This document shows, piece after piece, positions 61,179 to 64,000 of a stretch of 64,000 nucleotides of DNA. The translations under genes were made by a program, and so were the position numbers. Origin of the DNA: Chitinophagaceae bacterium UBA1931 (GTDB taxonomy: Bacteria > Bacteroidota > Bacteroidia > Chitinophagales > Chitinophagaceae); assembly GCA_002337125.1 (NCBI GenBank), contig DDFJ01000004.1, positions 1,601,889-1,665,888 of the forward strand, written 5' to 3'. Under the pieces are notes generated by a model. That model did no database searches, was not told the DNA's origin, and saw only the letters and a program-made list of their open reading frames with translations. Within the stretch, counting starts at the first letter, position 1, and every line of letters starts with the position of its first letter.

Positions 61179-61196
61179 TACATGTATGTACATGTA
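61179..61196. promoter_or_regulatory. MarR operator candidate before the first pirin
   Basis: TACATGTA-TG-TACATGTA: two copies of an 8-bp palindrome separated by 2 nt. It is 18 nt upstream of the pirin start codon. The same sequence, with two changes, lies at the MarR gene start. Confidence 0.65.
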
Positions 61197-61210
61197 TTTG
61201 TTCAAAAAAA

Positions 61211-61669
61211 TTAAATTTCGCTTTCCCTTACCATCTCCAGCAATTCGTTCAGCTGTTTTGCTGCCGCTTCATCCATCTGGATGGTCTTTTCAAATATTTC
61301 ATTGATCTTTTTTGTACAAAGGTCAAGAATGTTAAAACCTGCAGCTGTAAGTGTCATCACTGTATGCCGTTTATCATTCGGATCGGTTGTACGCTTTACA
61401 AGCTTCTTCAGTACCAGCCTGTCGATAATCCTGGGTACATTGGAGCTTTTCTCAATCATCCTTCCCGCAATATCCTTTACACACATTTCATCGGGAGATT
61501 TACCTTTAAGAATCCGCAATACATTATATTGCTCATGAGTAAGACCGAAATTCTTCAGCTCCCTGCTCATCATCGTCTTTAACCACCAGGCTGTATATAA
61601 AACATTCAGCCCGGCCTTTTGGGTTTCGTTTTTAAAATTCACACTTTTAATGGCTTGTTCAAGTTTCAC
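61211..61669 (-). CDS. MarR-family regulator
   Basis: 152 residues if translation starts at the GTG at 61669 (VKLEQAIKSVNF); an ATG at 61696 would add nine residues but would read through the operator. The winged HTH spans about 30-110: HEQYNVLRILKGKSPDEMC and KSSNVPRIIDRLVLKKLVKR, with wing TTDPNDKRHTVMTLT. The C-terminal helix dimerises. Candidate operators lie over its own start and before the pirin gene, so it likely represses both. The trigger is perhaps phenolic or oxidative; that is inference. Confidence 0.9.
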   Translation of the reverse strand: MKLEQAIKSVNFKNETQKAGLNVLYTAWWLKTMMSRELKNFGLTHEQYNVLRILKGKSPDEMCVKDIAGRMIEKSSNVPRIIDRLVLKKLVKRTTDPNDKRHTVMTLTAAGFNILDLCTKKINEIFEKTIQMDEAAAKQLNELLEMVRESEI

Positions 61670-61673
61670 AATG

Positions 61674-61704
61674 CAAATATATGTACATACATGCAATTTT
61701 CCAA
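61674..61704 (-). promoter_or_regulatory. Candidate promoter of the MarR gene
   Basis: On the minus strand: TTG (61702-61704), 20-nt spacer, TATATTTG (61674-61681). The MarR operator occupies the spacer. The start would be very near the GTG. Confidence 0.4.
61678..61695. promoter_or_regulatory. MarR operator candidate at the MarR gene start
   Basis: TATATGTACATACATGCA, 16 of 18 positions identical to the reverse complement of the pirin operator (TACATGTACATACATGTA). It lies in the MarR promoter region. Confidence 0.65.
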
Positions 61705-61708
61705 CAAC

Positions 61709-61734
61709 AAAAATCCCCCGGGGTTCCGGGGGAT
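61709..61734 (-). terminator. Rho-independent terminator after the SurA-like gene
   Basis: On the minus strand ATCCCCCGG pairs with CCGGGGGAT, loop AACC, followed by TTTTT. It isolates the MarR unit from the SurA-like gene. Confidence 0.93.
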
Positions 61735-61752
61735 GATATTTTCACATTTTGT

Positions 61753-63111
61753 TTACCTTTTTTCGGCTTGTTTCAGCAGGTTTTTTATGTTGCTGCATTG
61801 GATGTATTCATCATCAATCTGCACATAAAACGTGTTTGAGTTTTTCACAAACCATTTTTCCAGTTCTTTTTCTTTCTTCTCTTCCATTGCACGGTTGGCA
61901 ATTTTGCTGTAATCATCTTTCATATTTTCCCTGTGAGGGGCGGTGCGGCTGATCAGATAAACCATGCGGACACCTTTTTTACCACGCTCATCGGTAAATG
62001 CAATGGGCTGAGAATATTCACCGGGCTTTAATTTATCGAGATAAGGAATCAGGTCTTTGTCCAACTGATCAATTGTTACAACAGATGATCCATCAGCACC
62101 GGTAATCCTTCCACCTGAATATTTGGATGTTTCATCATCCGAATATTTACTTACAGCTTCACCAAACTTAATAGTACCGGCAATGAGTTTTGAACGTACA
62201 GTATCAAGTCTGCCGATTGCCTGGTTCACATCTTCCTGGTTAATACGTGGTATTTTGAGGATATGGCGTACAGTTACTTCATCGCCATTTCTTGAAAGAC
62301 ACTGAATAATATGATAACCGAATTTTGATTTGATTACTCTTGAAATCTGGCCTTCTTTTAAACTCATTGCTGTTTGGAAAAAGGTAGGATCCCATTGTTT
62401 ATCGTTACGGTTCAGTACATATAATCCGCCATTTTCTTTTACACCGGGATCTTCACTGTACTGTGTTGCAAGAAATTCAAATTTCTTAGAGCCGTTCTCC
62501 ACCATTTTCTTGTATTCGTTCAGTTCATCCTGTGCAAACTCTTCCATTTCCCTGCCGGCTTTCGGATACACAACTATTTCGCCAATTTCCAGTTCTGTTT
62601 CATAAAACGCAAGACTGTCTTTGGGAATTTTATCAAAAAAACCTCTTACTTCAGTGGGAGTGATTTTTACATTTTCAACAATCTTTTTCTTCATTGCTTC
62701 GGCCAGCAGCATTTCCTTGATGGGATCACGCATTTCTTCACGGAACTGGTAAATGGTTTTACCGGTAATCTGCTCAATTACTTCCCTTGATCCGTATTGC
62801 TGAATAAAGTAACGTACACGCTTATCAACTTCCGCTTCCACGTCCTCATCACCTACGGGCAATGAATCCTTTTCAGCCTGTATCGCCAGCATTTTATTAA
62901 TGATGAGCTGCTGCATAATAAAGCAGTGTGCATCGGGAGGAAGTTCATAATCCTTTCCTTTGGCATCATTAATCTGGTTATCTACATCCGATTTTAAAAC
63001 AATACGATCACCAACAACACCAATAATTTTATCAGCAGTTATCTTCTTTACCTGTGCCTGCGTTGCAAACACCAGAACGGTCAAAACAATTGTAAATAAT
63101 TTCTTCATCAT
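61753..63111 (-). CDS. Periplasmic peptidyl-prolyl isomerase (SurA-like)
   Basis: 452 residues. The signal peptide ends near ATQAQ. An N-terminal chaperone region (about 25-165) is followed by two parvulin modules: about 170-280 (YSEDPGVKENGG with FGYHIIQC) and 282-390 (VTVRHILKIP with YSDDETSKYSGG). This is the SurA architecture for folding outer-membrane proteins. It follows infB on the same strand, with a terminator between them, and is isolated downstream by another. The gene name surA is plausible, not proven. Confidence 0.9.
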   Translation of the reverse strand: MMKKLFTIVLTVLVFATQAQVKKITADKIIGVVGDRIVLKSDVDNQINDAKGKDYELPPDAHCFIMQQLIINKMLAIQAEKDSLPVGDEDVEAEVDKRVRYFIQQYGSREVIEQITGKTIYQFREEMRDPIKEMLLAEAMKKKIVENVKITPTEVRGFFDKIPKDSLAFYETELEIGEIVVYPKAGREMEEFAQDELNEYKKMVENGSKKFEFLATQYSEDPGVKENGGLYVLNRNDKQWDPTFFQTAMSLKEGQISRVIKSKFGYHIIQCLSRNGDEVTVRHILKIPRINQEDVNQAIGRLDTVRSKLIAGTIKFGEAVSKYSDDETSKYSGGRITGADGSSVVTIDQLDKDLIPYLDKLKPGEYSQPIAFTDERGKKGVRMVYLISRTAPHRENMKDDYSKIANRAMEEKKEKELEKWFVKNSNTFYVQIDDEYIQCSNIKNLLKQAEKR

Positions 63112-63129
63112 CTAATGTGAAATGAGGAT

Positions 63130-63137
63130 CAAAAGTA
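63130..63137 (-). promoter_or_regulatory. Candidate -7 box of the SurA-like gene
   Basis: TACTTTTG on the minus strand fits TAnnTTTG, ending 18 nt before the ATG. It lies downstream of the infB terminator. No exact TTTG at -33. Confidence 0.4.
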
Positions 63138-63141
63138 ATAG

Positions 63142-63170
63142 AGATGGCCGTCTTAAAAACACGGCCATCT
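63142..63170 (-). terminator. Terminator after infB
   Basis: AGATGGCCGT (63142-63151) pairs with ACGGCCATCT (63161-63170), 10 bp. On the minus strand the downstream side is only moderately T-rich. Confidence 0.7.
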
Positions 63171-63202
63171 TCTTTTAACATTCTCTTTTTGCAAAAGAAT
63201 GG

Positions 63203-64000
63203 TTATAATGTACGTTTCACTTCTTCTTCTTCAAACGCAACAACAGTGTCGCCAACGTTAATATCGCTGAAGTTCTTAATGGTTAAACCACACTCCATGT
63301 TCGAAGAAACTTCTTTTGCATCATCCTTGAAGCGTTTCAAACTTCCGAGTTCTGCAAATGCACCTTCCTGACGTGGGTAAATAAGCACACCGTCTCTGAA
63401 CAGGCGAATCTTGGCATCACGTTTCATTTTACCATCAAGTACAAAACATCCGGCTACGGTTACCTTGTCGAATTTGTATACTTCACGTATTTCAACATTC
63501 GCAACCTCTTTCTCCGTAATCTTCGGTTCAAGCATACCTTCCATCGCACTCTTCACTTCTTCAATTGCGTTGTAAATGATGGAGTAGTTCTTGATCTGCA
63601 CACCTTCATGTTCTGCAAGACGTGCGGCCTGCAGTGAAGGACGAACGTTAAAGCCAATCAGGATTGCATCAGATGCGCTGGCCAATGTTACATCGGCTTC
63701 TGAAATCTGACCTACTGCACGGTGAACAACGTTCACTGCAATTTCTTCTGTCGACAATTTCTGTAATGAGTCGGTCAACGCTTCTACTGAACCATCCACG
63801 TCACCTTTGATGATGAGGTTGAGTTCTTTAAAGTTACCCAGTGCCAAACGACGGCCAATTTCATCAAGTGTGATATGTTTCTTGGTTCTGATACCTTGTT
63901 CACGCAGGATCTGTGCACGGCGGTAAGCAATTTCTTTTGCTTCTGCTTCATCTTCATACACTTTGAATTTCTCACCTGCCTGTGGGGCTCCGTTCAAACC
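63203..64000 (-). CDS. infB: Translation initiation factor IF-2, 3' part (gene continues beyond the window)
   Basis: The last 266 codons of infB; the frame runs to 64000 without a start, so the 5' part lies outside. Visible are the end of domain II (GLNGAPQAGEKFKVYEDEAE), domain III (NLIIKGDVDGSVEALTDSL with IGFNVRPS) and domain IV, which binds formyl-Met-tRNA (VAGCFVLDGKMKRDAKIRLFR and ECGLTIKNFSDINVGD). The GTPase domain is not in this window. Translation initiation in the cytoplasm. Confidence 0.95.
   Translation of the reverse strand, partial: GLNGAPQAGEKFKVYEDEAEAKEIAYRRAQILREQGIRTKKHITLDEIGRRLALGNFKELNLIIKGDVDGSVEALTDSLQKLSTEEIAVNVVHRAVGQISEADVTLASASDAILIGFNVRPSLQAARLAEHEGVQIKNYSIIYNAIEEVKSAMEGMLEPKITEKEVANVEIREVYKFDKVTVAGCFVLDGKMKRDAKIRLFRDGVLIYPRQEGAFAELGSLKRFKDDAKEVSSNMECGLTIKNFSDINVGDTVVAFEEEEVKRTL

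Noticed and set aside
1..64000. tRNA, rRNA, CRISPR, prophage, transposon or defence-system genes
   Set aside because: None were recognised by reading through the window; the repeats found are short and lack an associated transposase here.

Overview
The window reads as a chromosomal segment of a Bacteroidota bacterium, most likely family Chitinophagaceae (this placement is inference from gene content, moderate GC, scarcity of Shine-Dalgarno sequences and TAnnTTTG promoter boxes). Marker content includes a beta-propeller LytS-type sensor with a LytTR regulator, a GH97 glycosidase, AIM24, DUF1015, DUF4286 and DUF2339/DUF3999 proteins, a GTP-type PEP carboxykinase and a long amidophosphoribosyltransferase. 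Almost every ORF has a recognisable family. No rRNA, tRNA, CRISPR array, prophage, transposase or defence island was seen.

Layout. 38-4211 (+): secreted YceI protein, propeller sensor kinase and LytTR regulator in one tight cluster. 4481-8189 (+): methionine synthase split into a homocysteine-binding protein and a pterin/B12/activation protein. 8244-10989 (-): HAD phosphatase and an inverting-type GH97 alpha-glucosidase. 11045-15757 (+): exonuclease III, DUF2339, DUF3999 and DUF4286 in a tight run. 16033-16529 (+): HU and a 38-residue ribosomal protein THX gene. 16606-23959 (-): coiled-coil membrane protein, pyrH, long-chain acyl-CoA synthetase, TPR protein, DUF1015 protein and serC. 24116-27013: secreted amidohydrolase (+), secreted phospholipase C/S1-P1-like protein (-), DUF502 protein (-).

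27152-34077 (+): a TetR-TolC-MFP-RND efflux operon. 34185-40306: beta-barrel protein, AIM24 protein, secreted beta-helix/PA14 protein, SDR, adenylate kinase, MsrB lipoprotein. 40562-42879 (-): TlpA-like lipoprotein in an unusual AT-rich, repeat-flanked neighbourhood, then a COG4315-type lipoprotein. 43147-47990: PEP carboxykinase, PlsC acyltransferase, SRPBCC, DinB, YafY/WYL regulator and a one-domain asparaginase. 48093-50555 (-): PAS histidine kinase and LuxR-type regulator. 50866-55800 (+): small lipoprotein and two secreted amidohydrolases, partly degenerate. 55848-58356 (-): SixA phosphatase and PurF-like enzyme. 58405-61669 (-): MarR regulator, two pirins, YceI and an FMN reductase. 61753-64000 (-): SurA-like chaperone and the 3' part of infB, which runs off the window.

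Less ordinary signals: (1) a family of five intergenic repeats sharing the core GCGTCGCAC[A/T]CTTGT, one inside the efflux operon and two flanking the TlpA-like gene in opposite orientation; (2) two near-identical TACATGTA-type operators linking the MarR gene to the pirin/YceI/reductase cluster; (3) mutually exclusive hairpins enclosing the start codon of the beta-helix gene; (4) a set of TAnnTTTG promoters placed so close to start codons that several mRNAs would be nearly leaderless; (5) an amidohydrolase pair with three amidohydrolase modules, of which only one keeps its metal ligands.
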